Shown here: positions 41,730-54,469 of the stretch, one piece after another
Layout of the letters: every line of letters begins with the position of its first letter
Position numbering within the stretch: the first letter of the stretch is position 1
Assembly: GCA_034769895.1 (NCBI GenBank)
Contig: CM068369.1
Coordinates: 426,027,479-426,091,478 of the forward strand
Origin: Magicicada septendecula
Lineage: Eukaryota > Arthropoda > Insecta > Hemiptera > Cicadidae
DNA: 64,000 nucleotides
Reading direction: 5' to 3'
Made by a program: the position numbers and the translations under genes
The notes under the pieces: generated by a model
Database searches by the model: none
What the model was told of the DNA's origin: nothing
Seen by the model: only the letters and a program-made list of their open reading frames with translations

Positions 41730-41790
41730 TCTCGTCGAACGCGTTTCGGCGTAGTGTTCGCCTTCGTCAGCTTAGAGACAGACTGCCAGA
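41730..41790 (-). ncRNA. Hammerhead-ribozyme-like motif (candidate)
   Basis: On the minus strand the order is CTGACGA, a GC stem-loop (GGCG AACACTA CGCC), then GAAAC GC GTT. That matches the hammerhead core CUGANGA, stem II, GAAA, minimal stem III, UH. Hammerheads with very short stem III are known from Penelope-like elements. Stem I pairing around it is weak as I read it. The motif sits 80 bp from the long hairpin and may be the end of a Penelope-like element. It is not a confident RNA gene. Confidence 0.35.
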
Positions 41791-42971
41791 CTTTGTAACA
41801 GTTATTGCTTGGAAAGTATAGTGGTGGTGGTGTGTGGAGGAAGGGGTTTGGCGCTGGGATCCAAATTATTGTTTGTTTTTTGTATTTGTATTGTATCTGA
41901 TGAGAGTGGCGGCAAAAAAATGTTATAAAAATTATTATAAGCTTCTTTTTATTTCTTTAATAATGTAAACAATTTATTTAGACTCCCCATCAAACAGACA
42001 TGTAATTTTAACACACATGGATAGTAGAATCATCATCAACGGTAATTTTAAATTTAACTCAGAAATGCCTTGTTTGTGGCTTGTTAATGAGAGTTGTAGC
42101 ATTTCTGTATTCAAAAATTTATTTGACCACCAAATCATAAAGATATTAAATGTCTAACATAGATATAAAATTCACAAAAGCATAATGGGTAAGCCTATTT
42201 TGTAACTTTTTACTACACCATACTGTCCAAAAACCTTTGATCCTATTCTACCATAAGTGTAAAATATATATCAGAAATGAAGACGTTTTTAACCCAATAC
42301 TAAGCCTTCAAGTCAATGACTGCCTAGCAGAATAACACATGTCCACTTACTATTTTGGCTTAAACATCATCACATTACATGCCATAGTATTTAAATTACA
42401 TAAATGTTGGGACATAATGTTGTCATTCCCTCCGTCAGCTTAAAGACTTTAAATATGATTTCTCTCTAAAAACTGTTAATATGATCCCCTAAGTACATAC
42501 TCTGAATTGTAAGTATTCTTATGTAATGTGCTGACAGACGATTAAGTGCTTTGACATACATGAATAATAATTATAACTTGTTAAAATAAAATTAAGTTAC
42601 ACCTAATAAAAAACCTATTATCTATCATTGGACCATAGTGGATAATACAATATGTTCAATGAATGGTATAGGTGTAAAATACAAAACAATTTAGTTACCT
42701 GTAAAACAAAGAACACAGAAACAGAATCAAATACGATAAAAATGAAAAATTTATTTTATGATTTTTGTGAAGATCATGTTTACAATTTTATTTTTAAAAA
42801 ATGAATCACTTTTGCATTCACTCACTGTACTTATTATTATTCCAAGAGGATTCATGAATGAACTGGAGTCTGTTGTCTAATAAGAAATACAGGAAGTAGT
42901 TTAAATGAACATTAATATTAATTGAAAAATTTATGTTTGTGCTGAATAATTTGAAATTACAATAAACTGAA
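41791..42971. other. AT-rich intergenic sequence
   Basis: Left flank of the long Gypsy-like element. No gene recognised. Confidence 0.4.
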
Positions 42972-43800
42972 ACAAATCTTAACAGTTCCCCCATGGTTAA
43001 ACAATTTGATATTATAAAACTATGAAAGGACTAGTGATAATATCAAGAAATAACCAGGGACAAGTGCAAGTTATTAGATTATAATAACTAAACTTTGAAA
43101 AGGTACATGAATTACTGTACAATTAAATAACTTTAAGTGTTTTTAAATAGTATCATGAATGATATTTAATCAAGTAATATGGTGAAGGAGCAATGAATAC
43201 TCTTTCTAATAAAATGCCACTGTTTATATGAGAGCATTCCATAGAATAAATAATATAAATAGATAGCTTGGGTGTAGTACATAAGGTGACGGGGAATACA
43301 TCCCTAAAATTAAGGAAAACAGATAAGACTGTAACTAAATAGTTTTAAGGGAGTGTTAAACATTTAATGGAACAAAATGTTATGTTCCAGTTTCCATATA
43401 TATTAACTCTATAAATAAGATTTAGAAGTAGAGATTAATACTTGTATTTATCAAATGTTATTTTGTTATTAGTTTGAATTAGGAATGCAATATCTGAATG
43501 TAGATACCATTCCTATATTGTAAAATGTTTTTATAAGTTACTGTAAGTAATCAGTACAAAAAAGGTATGATTCAAAATACCAGATTTAATAGTAAATAAT
43601 TGTTATGTTTTAATTGTTTAAAATCAATACTCAATGTTATAGTAGTAAAGGAACAAATTATTAATGAATATTATATTAGAATAGAAGGTCAGAAAAGGGT
43701 ATAAACTAACTGTATTATTAAAAACTTTGCAAGTAACAACAGATAAAATCTAGGCCAGATAGTAAATTTAGACTACATAATAATTGACAAATCTAGTCAT

Positions 43801-44165
43801 TATAGGCCCAATACAAGAAAATGGCTCATGGAGACTGAGATACAACAACGAACTGTATCAAATATATAAAGAGATACCAGTCTCAAAATTTATAAGAATT
43901 CAAAGATTACGTTGGGCCGGACATGTTATGAGAATGGAGGGTGGCAGGAACCCTAAGAGGGCTTTGCTGGGTACATGGGAGGGAACCAGCATATACCCAT
44001 AACATAGAGATAGAAGAGGTGGGAAGATGGCGTTGCGGAGGACGCGAGAGACATGGGGATAAGAAACTGGAGGAGGGTTGCAGTGGATAGAGTGGATTGG
44101 AGGCGGAGATTGGTGGAGGCCAGGGCCCGACTTGGGCTGTAGCGCCATAGGAGAGGGAGAGTCGT
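43801..44165 (+). mobile_element. 5'-truncated LINE fragment (C-terminal reverse-transcriptase tail)
   Basis: Encodes the motif RIQRLRWAGHVMRMEGGRNP, a hallmark of the C-terminal region of many insect non-LTR retrotransposons. GRRGGK-, Trp- and GLxRHR-like remnants follow in other frames, so it is decayed. The right repeat of element B reads straight through this point (CTAGTCAT|ATAAACC at about 59393), which defines the insertion as 365 bp. No clear target duplication or poly(A) tail. Strong 5' truncation is usual for LINEs. Confidence 0.75.
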
Positions 44166-45397
44166 ATAAACCAACTAAACTGATGATATTTATGTAAGAT
44201 AAACCCACCATATAGTAATACAATGTAACTTATACTTTCTAAAGATATTGTCAGAAGATAAGTAAAATTATAAATAAAAATGGAATGTATTAACTAACAT
44301 TTCAGAGGAGGAGTCATAGATAAATGAATTATATTTAAAAACAATAATTAATGAACTAAATTGCAAGAAATTAAGTAAAAATAGACAATTATATCAATCT
44401 TAGATTCAGTATAATAATAATTATATCAGAAAAAATGGCTATTATGTGGTCAAAGACAGGAAACACATATTTGAACCTACTATTCCAACATAAAATAAAT
44501 ATAACTTTTTAAATGAAATCTTTGTAAAACTATATTAATTAGTATCAAAATAACAAAATAGATTAAAGAAACCGAATATGTATTTAGTATTTCATACAGT
44601 TAATTAATAACGAAAATATTTTCCGTGTATAATGTATTCAAATAAAATGTATCGGAAGCTAAGATAATTTGAAACAATGTATAATATATATTAAATTGGC
44701 TAAGATTTTCAGTAGACGAAGGAAATGATAACAGTTAATTATTATCCGTTGAAGCGAACACTCAAACGAGGTTTTGCTCCGTATAACCCTAAACTAATGG
44801 CGTACGATAATTCAACCGAGTTCAGTACAATTTTTGTAATTTTTTTAATTTGAATTTTTAATTTGTGAACCAGTGAAAATAAACAATAAACAGTGCATTA
44901 CAGATAAACAGAACCTCACACGCCTAAATAATTGAAATAACACCACTACAATAAATTTTACGGACGAAACAAAAAAGGTTAAATACGACACATGTGACAA
45001 AAGTGAACTAAATGTCACACATTTACACCAAGTGAACTAATAAACAATACACCAGGAACACTCAATTAACTCCAGAACCAATATCCACAATTGCTGAGAC
45101 GAATAAACGGTGAAAGGACATCTTTATTGGAAGAAATATTCATCGAGGTGATAGACGTGTAACTGCGCATGCTCCTGTCAGCCATTTTGATTTTTCATCA
45201 CTCTACTCCAGAGGTGGAGCAAACGAATTTCTAGACTGCATTGGTTCGAAATATATACTATATAAACTTCATATATTAATTAATAACGTTGTAATTGTTA
45301 GTTTTAAGACATTTCTAATTGTAAGTGTTATACTTTCTTGTCCCTACCCTTCTCTGGCTATTCTAACATAACCATTAAAAGAACATATTTTATATAT

Positions 45398-45981
45398 TGC
45401 TACGACAGCGTAGAACAATCTAGGCGTTTATCGAATGTCCCAGAAAGATCTCGACGTAAGCGTGTGGTGTACGTGCTACTAAACGCATGTTGCGAGAAAT
45501 TTCTCGACTTTGCCAGGCTTCGCTCGGGCGCTCGGACTGTGTCAAGGCCGCAGCAATTACGTAGTTCGCGAGAGATAAGACGCAGTTTGGAAGCTTCTGG
45601 TGTGTGTTAGCTAACTATAAATACATCGCGTCGCGGCCTTAGTTTTTCAGTTCCATGCGAGATTTTTGACTGTGCGGTTCGAGAGTATTAGTGCGATATA
45701 TTTACAGAGCGGTTCGAGTTACTACGGTGTACGTTCAAGTAGTTATTAGTGAAGTGTTGCGTTTTGTATTCGGACGGTATAATTGTAATACAGTTGAGTT
45801 TTAATATTAGTGGACACTTTATTGCGTATGAACAGTTTCATTTGATTTGTTGTAGACACTGTGTTGTTAATTACGAACTGTTTTACTATAACAATTAAAG
45901 GTGTGATTAGTGACTTAATTGGTGTCTTGTACTTATTTTGTTTCCACTGTACCTACGACGATCGAGTAGACCGTCGTAACA
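45398..45981 (+). repeat. 5' LTR of element C
   Basis: 584 bp, TG...CA ends. Contains CTATAAATAC near 45615, a TATA-like promoter element expected to drive the element's transcript. Confidence 0.95.
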
Positions 45982-46062
45982 GTGGTGTCAGAAGTGGGAT
46001 AGAACGGTTAACAGTGGACGCTTTGTACAAGACGAGTGTGATTCGTAATTAATCGATAAACA

Positions 46063-47352
46063 ATGGATGCCAGTCAGATGATGGAAAATTTACAGGTGCT
46101 GCTGTTGCAGACAGAAAAACGACAGGACGAGAAACGCAGACAGGAGGCGGAGGAACCAGAAAGACGACAAAAAGAAGAACGAATACAAGAAAGAGAAGAA
46201 GCAGAAAGACGACAGGATGAAAAACGCAAGCAGGAGGCAGAGGAACGGAAGCAGGAAGCAGATGACATCAAGGAGTTAATACAGCAGCAAAAGCAGACAC
46301 AAGAACAAACCGCTGCAGAGTTGGGTCTCCTACGAGGTGAGCTTAATAAGCAAGTAACTAAAATATCGGAGGTACAAGAATCAATGACATTAAAAATAGC
46401 TGAAGTAGAAAAATCTGTCTTGACTGTGGAGGAATCGATGTCTACAAAAATATCTGTTATAGAAGAATCTGTGTCAAATAAAATATCTGCAGTAGGAAAC
46501 TCAATGGCAAACATAAGAGAACAAATTAAAACTGAAGTTGAACAGTGCATGAAGATTCAACCAAAACAAATTTCTGAACAGACTGTACCAGTGATCAAGA
46601 CAGAAAATAAGTTAACAGAGAAAGTCACTTTGCCTGCAGTAGGGGCAGTTCATGTGAAAGCTCCAAGCTTTGACGGAAGCACTCACTGGGCAACGTACCT
46701 CCGCCAATTTGAAGCTGCTGCATGCGCAAATAATTGGACAGAAAAAGACAAGGCTGTTTCACTTGTTCTTGCATTAAAAGGACCCACGGCAGAACTACTA
46801 CAGAAAGTGCCACCTGACAGCCAGAACACCTATGCTGAGTTGATAAAAGCTCTGGAATTACGGTATGGTGATAAACATTTGCGAGATGTGTACTGCACCC
46901 AGTTGAGAGCAAGGCGACAACATTCCGGGGAAAGTCTTCAAGAGTTTGAAGCAAGTATCGACAGACTAATTAGACTGGCCTATCCTGAAGCGCCAGAAGA
47001 TTTTCGAACGCGTTTTGCGATGCAGACATTTACTGCCGGTGTCCGAGATAACGAACTACAGCAAGTGTTACGAATGGCAAGACACCAGAACAGTGCGGAC
47101 GCCCTGGTACATGCTTTGCAATTTGAGGCCGCCAAATCAGCGTCTGGTTGGACAAGTCATAAAGTGCGCCAGCTAAAAGATCGCGACGGCACAGACGATG
47201 AGGAGGAAGAACAAGGAACAGAGACTCGACGGTCGGCGCCACAGAATAAAATAAGAAAGGATGGAAGACCGAAGTGTTATCGATGTGGGAAACCTGGACA
47301 TCTACAACGAGATTGTCGGGTTAGAATTCAGCAGCAGGGAAACGAGCAATAG
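46063..47352 (+). CDS. Gag of element C
   Basis: About 429 residues starting MDASQMMENLQVLLLQTEKR, 80 bp after the 5' LTR. Residues 15-75 are a highly charged Glu/Arg/Lys/Gln coiled coil, followed by a second heptad stretch (EESVSNKISAVGN). A retrotransposon-gag capsid domain spans about 200-360 (APSFDGSTHWATYLRQFE; LELRYGD). One CCHC zinc knuckle (CYRCGKPGHLQRDC) lies near the C-terminus for RNA packaging. The layout is that of Ty3/Gypsy gag, and pol follows after a few bases. Families of this type join Gag and Pol by frameshift or read-through, but which one applies here is not shown. Confidence 0.9.
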   Translation: MDASQMMENLQVLLLQTEKRQDEKRRQEAEEPERRQKEERIQEREEAERRQDEKRKQEAEERKQEADDIKELIQQQKQTQEQTAAELGLLRGELNKQVTKISEVQESMTLKIAEVEKSVLTVEESMSTKISVIEESVSNKISAVGNSMANIREQIKTEVEQCMKIQPKQISEQTVPVIKTENKLTEKVTLPAVGAVHVKAPSFDGSTHWATYLRQFEAAACANNWTEKDKAVSLVLALKGPTAELLQKVPPDSQNTYAELIKALELRYGDKHLRDVYCTQLRARRQHSGESLQEFEASIDRLIRLAYPEAPEDFRTRFAMQTFTAGVRDNELQQVLRMARHQNSADALVHALQFEAAKSASGWTSHKVRQLKDRDGTDDEEEEQGTETRRSAPQNKIRKDGRPKCYRCGKPGHLQRDCRVRIQQQGNEQ

Positions 47353-47369
47353 TCGGTGCAACGGGGCGT

Positions 47370-50300
47370 GTGCTGACTAACTGGAGGAACGAAGCCCCTA
47401 GAGAATACGCAATTTCTACGCTTCAGAAAAACACCGGGAGCTTGGTAGTTACCGGATTTGTTCAAGAAAGGCCAACCTCGATTACAGTTGACACAGGCGC
47501 AACAGTTTCTATTGTGCGCCCCGACGTGGTGAAAGATCTCAAGCCAATCTGGTGCTCTTGCAGCTTGCGAACAGCTACTGGACGGCCTGTAAAAGTGTAT
47601 GGAAAAGTGGAGATACACCTACGCCTCGGTAGACTTGAGTTTAATCATCAAGTACTTGTTGCAGACATTGTGGATGAAGCAATTCTTGGTGTGGACGTTA
47701 TGAACGCATACGGATTTATAGTCGACCTCAAAAACAATGTCTTGAGAATCGGAGGCGAAGAGGTAATGCTATCAACAATGACGACAGCAGAAAAATCGAT
47801 GGACGTCACAAACCAAGTGGCCGTAACTGTTCCGCCAAACTCCGAAAAGATCATCATGGTTAGAACTGCGGTAGATACTAGGGGCAATCAGTGCTCTATA
47901 TTCGAACCCCAGGTAGTCAGCACACCGGGCATACTAATTGCCAGAAGTTTAGTAAAACCTGACGAAACCGGAAATGTACCTATTAGAGTGGCGAATATTT
48001 TGGATCAAGCTATCACTTTACAAAGCAATACGCTCCTAGGCAAATTGACTCCTGTGGCCTGGGTAGCCGGAATAACGCAACGAAGACCCAGTTCTTCGGA
48101 TACTTCTAAATTACCAGAGGAACTGCAAGAATTATTGAACAGATCTTCTAACGACCTCTCAAGTGGTGAGGTAAAAGAACTCTGACAGTTTTTACACGAA
48201 TTCAAAGATTGTTTTGCAGTTCGGGGACAGTCACTGGGAAGAACCTCTCTTGTGCAACATCGCATCAATACTGGGGACACAACACCGATACGCCAACCTC
48301 CTCGAAGGCCTCCATTATCTAAACAAGAGGAGATGTCTCGGTTAGTACAGGACATGTTGACAGAGGGAGTAATTGAACCTTCGTCAAGTGCTTGGTCTTC
48401 CCCTGTAGTGCTGGTAGCGAAGAAGGAAGGTGGATTGCGTTTCTGCGTAGACTACCGGAGGTTAAATGATGTTACAAAGAAAGACTGCTATCCATTACCT
48501 CGCGTTGACGATACACTCGACACGTTGTCCGGAGCACAGTGGTTTTCCACATTGGACCTGAAGAGTGGATATTGGCAAGTGGGTCTTCATCAAGAAGACA
48601 AGGAAAAGACCGCTTTCTCGACCCCAAGTGGCTTATTCCAATTTAACGTCATGCCATTTGGACTCTGTAATGCACCGGCAACATTTGAGAGATTGATGGA
48701 CCTGATACTCCGAGGCCTGACGTGGAAAACTTGCCTTGTTTACTTAGACGATGTCATAGTGATCGGGAAGACTTTCGAAGATCATTTGGAAAACCTTGAG
48801 GAAGTTCTAACTAGAATTCACGGTGCACAAGTGAAGCTGAGCCCGAAGAAGTGTTCTCTATTCCAGAAGGAAGTACAGTATTTGGGCCATCTGGTTTCGG
48901 CAGCGGGCGTTAGCATGGATCCTAATAAAGTAGACACCGTAAGAGACTGGCCAGTTCCGAAGAATAAACACGAAGTTCGGAGTTTCCTGGGGTTATGCTC
49001 ATATTACCGACGTTTTGTGAAAGGCTTCGCTACTATTGCTAAACCACTACATGAGCTAACGGAAAATAAACGAAAATTCCAATGGTCAAGAGAGTGTGAA
49101 CAAGCATTTAGAACGCTGAAGATTGCATTATGTTCGCAGCCAATTCTCGCTTTTCCAGCTTCTGAAGGGAAGTACATCGTAGACACAGACGCAAGCAATA
49201 CTGGTCTAGGAGCAGTTTTGTCTCAAGTGCAGAACGGTGAAGAACGAGTAATAGCGTATTACAGCAAGACACTTTCTAAACCAGAGAGAAATTATTAAGA
49301 AGATTCTCTTCAAGAAGAGAGTTGTTGGCAATTGTCAGAGCTTTGGAGCACTTCCATAAATACCTCTATGGGAGAGAGTTTTCACTACGTACCGACCATG
49401 CTGCACTTGCATGGCTCTTGAGATTTAAAAATCCGGAAGGACAGTTGGCAAGGTGGCTCGAACGGCTGCAAGAGTACAACTTCAAGGTACAACATCGGCG
49501 GGGGCACCTGCACGGTAATGCAGATGGCTTATCACGAAGACCATGCCCGGAAGACTGCCAACATTGCCACAGAAAGGAAGAACAAAACTCAAGTGAACAT
49601 GTTCGAGCCATCACTGTAGATTTCCTGGCTGATGGCTGGACAACACAAGACTGTCGACAAGAACAGATGACTGATGAAGACATTCGACCGATCTTGACAG
49701 CAAAAGAGGAAGGTCGCCGCCCGGATTGGCAAGATATCTGCCATGGTTCCGAAGTGCTGAAGGGCTACTGGGCACAATGGGAATCTCTCACCTTAGAAAA
49801 CGGATTGCTGAAAAGGGCTTGGGAAAGTGCAGATGGACGAGACGTGGTCATGCAGTTGATAGTTCCCCGAAGTAAAGTGCAGTCTGTTTTGAAGGAGATG
49901 CATGATGGAACATCTGGAGGCCATCTTGGCGTTAACAAAACCCTTGACAAAATACGGAAGCGATTCTATTGGCTTCATCTTTGCCACGACGTAGAGGAAT
50001 GGGTTCGGACGTGTGAAATATGTGCTGCAAGCAAGGGCCCACAAACCAGAAGCAGGGGAAAAATGAGACAGTATAACGTTGGACAACCTTTCGAGAGAAT
50101 TGCCATAGACATTGCTGGACCATTCCCAGGTACTGACGATGGAAACCGGTACATCATGGTTGTAGGTGACTACTTTACTAAGTGGGTGGAAGCCTACGCA
50201 ATTCCAAATCAGGAGGTTACCACTGTGGCAAAGCAGTTAGTTCACAACTTCTGTTGCCGTTATGGAGCCCCTATGGAAATCCATACGGATCAGGGGAGAA

Positions 50301-50962
50301 ATTTCGAATCAGGAGTGTTTAAAGAATTATGCCGTCTACTTGGAATTCGAAAGACCAGGACAACGCCTCTGCATCCTCAGTCGGACGGGATGGTTGAGAG
50401 ATTCAACAGGACACTTGAGCAGCATCTTTCGAAAGTTGTTGACGAGAACCAAACAGACTGGGACCAACGTATACCACTATTCCTTATGGCGTATAGATCA
50501 TCAGTACATGACACAACCGGCATGACTCCAGCAAAATTGGTGTTTGGGCGGGAGATTCGTCTTCCTGGGGACTTGATGTTTGGATCACCTGAGACTCAGT
50601 CCCAAGAGCCAAAGAACTATTCCTCGCAATTAGAAAACCAACTGCGAGAAATGAATCGCTTGGTAAGAGGACAGCTCAAGATTGCCAGTGATAAAATGAA
50701 AACTCGGTATGACATTCGCAGCAATAGTGTGGGTTTCCAAGAAGGAGATCAGGTCTGGTTGTTCAATCCAAAGCGCCGTCGTGGTCGCTCACCTAAGCTT
50801 CAGTTTAACTGGGAAGGACCCTACACTGTAAAAAAAAGGATTAACGATGTTGTTTATCGGATTCAACAGGAAGGACAGCGAAAGTTCAAGGTCGTCCACC
50901 TAGATCGCCTGGCTAAATACAAATTTAGAGACGCTTTGCCAGTTCGGGACGAACAGGCTTAA
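47370..50962 (+). pseudogene. Pol region of element C
   Basis: Domains in order: retropepsin (ITVDTGATVS, about 47480-47800); reverse transcriptase with FCVDYRRLND, MPFGLCNAPATF and the catalytic YLDD (about 48360-48930); RNase H (VDTDAS, about 49170-49530); integrase with an HHCC zinc-binding segment (H...H...CEICAASKG, about 49890-50040) and catalytic core motifs DIAGPF, HTDQGRNFE and HPQSDGMVERF; then a GPY/F module (WEGPYTVKK) near the end. These convert the RNA to DNA and insert it. Similarity of every domain to Ty3/Gypsy pol is evident. About two breaks are present; otherwise well preserved. Confidence 0.88.
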
Positions 50963-50973
50963 GGAGGGGGCAG

Positions 50974-51557
50974 TGCTACGACAGCGTAGAACAATCTAGG
51001 CGTTTATCGAATGTCCCAGAAAGATCTCGACGTAAGCGTGTGGTGTACGTGCTACTAAACGCATGTTGCGAGAAATTTCTCGACTTTGCCAGGCTTCGCT
51101 CGGGTGCTCGGACTGTGTCAAGGCCGCAGCAATTACGTAGTTCGCGAGAGATAAGACGCAGTTTGGAAGCTTCTGGTGTGTGTTAGCTAACTATAAATAC
51201 ATCGCGTCGCGGCCTTAGTTTTTCAGTTCAATGCGAGATTTTTGACTGTGCGGTTCGAGAGTATTAGTGCGATATATTTACAGAGCGGTTCGAGTTATTA
51301 CGGTGTACGTTCAAGTAGTTATTAGTGAAGTGTTGCGTTTTGTATTCGGACGGTATAATTGTAATACAGTTGAGTTTTAATATTAGTGGACACTTTATTG
51401 CGTATGAACAATTTCATTTGATTTGTTGTAGACACTGTGTTGTTAATTACGAACTGTTTTACTATAACAATTCAAGGTGTGATTAGTGACTTAATTGGTG
51501 TCTTGTACTTATTTTGTTTCCACTGTACCTACGACGATCGAGTAGACCGTCGTAACA
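50974..51557 (+). repeat. 3' LTR of element C
   Basis: 584 bp, about five substitutions from the 5' LTR, preceded by the polypurine tract and followed by the ATAT duplication. Confidence 0.95.
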
Positions 51558-52214
51558 ATATACAGTTAATGTAAAGTTTTTGTCGACCGGCCCTGAGTAC
51601 GAGTCGATATTGTTGTCAAACAACAATTATCGATATTTTTTCATAAATTTGTTAATAAACCTTCTATTTATGCAATTTGGTTGATTTTTTCTTTAAATAT
51701 ACTTAAAGAATAAGTTAACTCAAGGACACAGACTAACCGAAAGGCGGTATATACGAAAATAAAGAGCACATCAAAGAAGAAGAAGAGCCGTCTATCGACT
51801 AGTACTGGAGTTAACCAGATTAACTTAAAAGTGGTTTACAGAAGTGACACCACTACACTATCAACCATAATACCATTAAAATTTTAACACCAAACAATCA
51901 CCACAATTAATTCTTAAATATTAGTAAGAAAAAACAAGACACAAATATTTTTCAGAAACAACAAAAATTTTCAAATTAAAAAAAAATTTTTAATTCATTT
52001 TCAAATTATAACATTATTATTTTGTAACAAGTTACGTTACAAAATTGGCGTTTCCAACGTGGAACTTAGACAACATTCATACAGATTATTTTGTGTTATA
52101 TTACAAAATTGGCATCCAACTAAAGGGCTGTAATTAGGGATTGAAAGGCTGTAATAACTCGCCCAATTTCTAATTCAGCTTGGCAGCGGTTATCCAGCCA
52201 GAGAAAAAGGAAAG

Positions 52215-54460
52215 ATGCAACGTCGTGCCACATCCAAGAAAAGGGCGGCAGAGGCCGGAAAAGAAATTAATATGGAGGATAAGGAGGCGACCCCAGTGGA
52301 GGACGTAGAAACGATATTACCCCTGGTGGAACATAAACAACCAGCACCACCAGAGGAACAACCCGAAATACCCACTCAAACAGGGGATGTCCATGTCCAA
52401 GACAAGGAAATAGAAAAAACTAAGACTACAGAAGATAGTAAGATGGACAAATTAATGGAAATGTTCCTAAAAATAAGCAAGAAAATGGAAGAAAATTTGC
52501 ATAAGAAAATGGATTCCACCAAGGAAGAAAATAGTAAAGAAAGGAAGGAAGACCAACAGTCATTGAAGGAAAATTTGAACAAAATAAATAAAAACGTAGA
52601 ATCCAAGATGGAAGATCTGAAGGAAGACAACCGATCCACAAAGGAAGAATTGGGCCGTCAGATTGAAAATACCAACAAGAGAATTGAGGAAACCAGTAAG
52701 AAGATGGAAAAGAAAATGGAAGAAAATAATAAGAATTTGGAAGAGAAGATGGAAGAAACCAGTAAGAAAATAGAAAGTGACAACCAACAATTAAAGGAAG
52801 AATTAAGAGAAAATAACAAGAAGATGGAAGAGACGATGGGGGAGAGATTGGAAGAATTGAGAGAGGATAACCAACTATTACGAGAAGAATTACGGGAAGT
52901 TAACCAGGAGAATCTAGACAAGTTAGACGAACGAATGGAACTAATAAGAAAAGAAATGAACAAAGAACTCAAGGATAATAAGAAATCTATGAATAAAAGG
53001 CTAGAAGAAGAAACAATAACTATAAATCAACAGATCAGAGAAGTTGATGAAAGATGTCGGCTAACTGAAGGGGAGGTACAAGAGTTCAAGGAAGTGGTAA
53101 ACACCAAGGTCACAAATCTCGAAGAATATAGTCGCAAGAAGGCAGAAGAGAACCGAAGGGAAAGTCAGGAAGAACTAAGTAACGTACGTACCCAAATTAC
53201 TGAAAGATGCGACGGAATGGAGGTAGTAATGACTAACATCACTGGTAAAGTGCGGCAGAGCCAGGAGGAAATGGAAGCAATTCGGAACCGACCAACCAAC
53301 TTCACAAATATCCCCATCAACGAAAACAGGGAATGGCTTAACTTCCGCCAATATAAAAGGAAGCCAATGGAGTTCTTGGCCCGGATTGAGGAATATATGG
53401 CCAAACATAGGGGTAATAGATGGTTAAATAATCGAGAGCTGTTGGACGAATCATTCCGTGAAATGACGGACAACTGGTGGATGGCAAACCGGAGCGAGAT
53501 AGAGGATTACCAACAATTTAAAAATTTGTTCAAGGCCAAGTATTGGTCGGAGACCACCCAAAATCTAATAAGGGACAACATCTGCCATGGTCGATACAAG
53601 ACACAGTTTGGTAATACAATGACAGCATACTTCCTTGGGAAGGTATGCCTGGCGAAGCACCTGGAACCGGCCATACCAGAGGAATGCCTGGTAAATAAGC
53701 TCTCCTACCATTATGATGAAGAGGTCATACGAGCACGAAGAGGTAGCCAAATAAAGACCATCCAGGCGATGACGGAACTCTTAGAAAATTATGAGAATGA
53801 GGAATACTATAGGCAAAGCTGAAGAAGGAATGAGCGGCCAGAATTCCGAAATAATCCGTACCCAAACAATAATAATCGCCAGAACAGCAGTGGGTACCAA
53901 GGGAACCGGTATAATCCCAATTACAATAATCAGAACCATACCAACGGTAGTAATAATAATAATAATAACAACGGTAATGTAAATCAAAACATTAACCAAA
54001 ATAATAACGGATACCCCGGTAATAGAAACAATTATTACCCAAATCCCAATGTAAATAGCCAGAGAAACCCAAACCATACCAATAATACCGAGCGGTATTA
54101 TAATAACACTAGGGGTTACCCAAATAATAATAATAATAACAACAACAGGTTCTCCCGACCCCGGGTAAATTTTATACGCACCGAAGGAAACAGTCAACGC
54201 AGATATAACCATCAACGGCGGAACAGTTTCCACGAATACGAAGATCGACGCAGAAGCCGAGAACAGGATAATTCAAGATATAATCCGCCTAGGCGAAGTA
54301 CCAGCCTAGATTACCCAGAGCGGCAACCAAATAGAGAACAAATATATGAACAGCGAACAGAACGGCTGGAACCTACTCAAGGTTTCCCAACTGACGCCTC
54401 TGTTGGTCCAAATGTTAATAACCAGGATGATGAGAATTTTAATGGGAGGAGGCAGTAATA
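52215..54460 (+). pseudogene. Gag region of element B: long coiled coil, capsid-like domain, Asn-rich tail
   Basis: The product starts MQRRATSKKRAAEAGKE about 110 bp after the left repeat. Residues about 70-370 form an exceptionally long, Glu/Lys/Asn/Met-rich coiled coil built from similar heptad blocks (KMEENNKNLEEKMEETSKKI). A compact domain from about 385 to 535 (REWLNFRQYKRKPMEFLARI; FKNLFKAKYWSE) resembles the capsid region of Gypsy gag. An Asn-rich, low-complexity region with Arg-rich blocks (HQRRNSFHEYEDRRRSRE) follows, probably RNA-binding in place of a zinc knuckle. It is an element gene, not a host gene, and is broken overall. Confidence 0.72.
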
Positions 54461-54469
54461 AATAATAAG

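Larger units (their letters stand above)
45398..51557 (+). mobile_element. Ty3/Gypsy LTR retrotransposon (element C), nearly whole
   Basis: Two 584-bp LTRs (45398-45981 and 50974-51557, TGCTACGAC...CGTAACA) differ at about five positions, roughly 0.9%, indicating a recent insertion. It is flanked by the 4-bp duplication ATAT. The unoccupied target is preserved in the other repeat of element B near 60622. Parts in order: LTR, primer-binding-like TGGTGTCAGAAGTGGGAT at about 45983, gag, pol (protease, reverse transcriptase, RNase H, integrase with GPY/F module), polypurine AAGGAGGGGG, LTR. No envelope. The order of RNase H before integrase and the 4-bp duplication define Ty3/Gypsy. It looks almost whole, with about two breaks in the coding part. 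Confidence 0.95.
42972..52106 (+). repeat. Left long direct repeat (LTR) of element B, interrupted
   Basis: Subtracting element C with its 4-bp duplication and the LINE fragment leaves about 2606 bp, against 2587 bp on the right. Most of the difference is a small A-rich indel near 51980. The pieces match 58565-61151 in order throughout. Confidence 0.85.
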
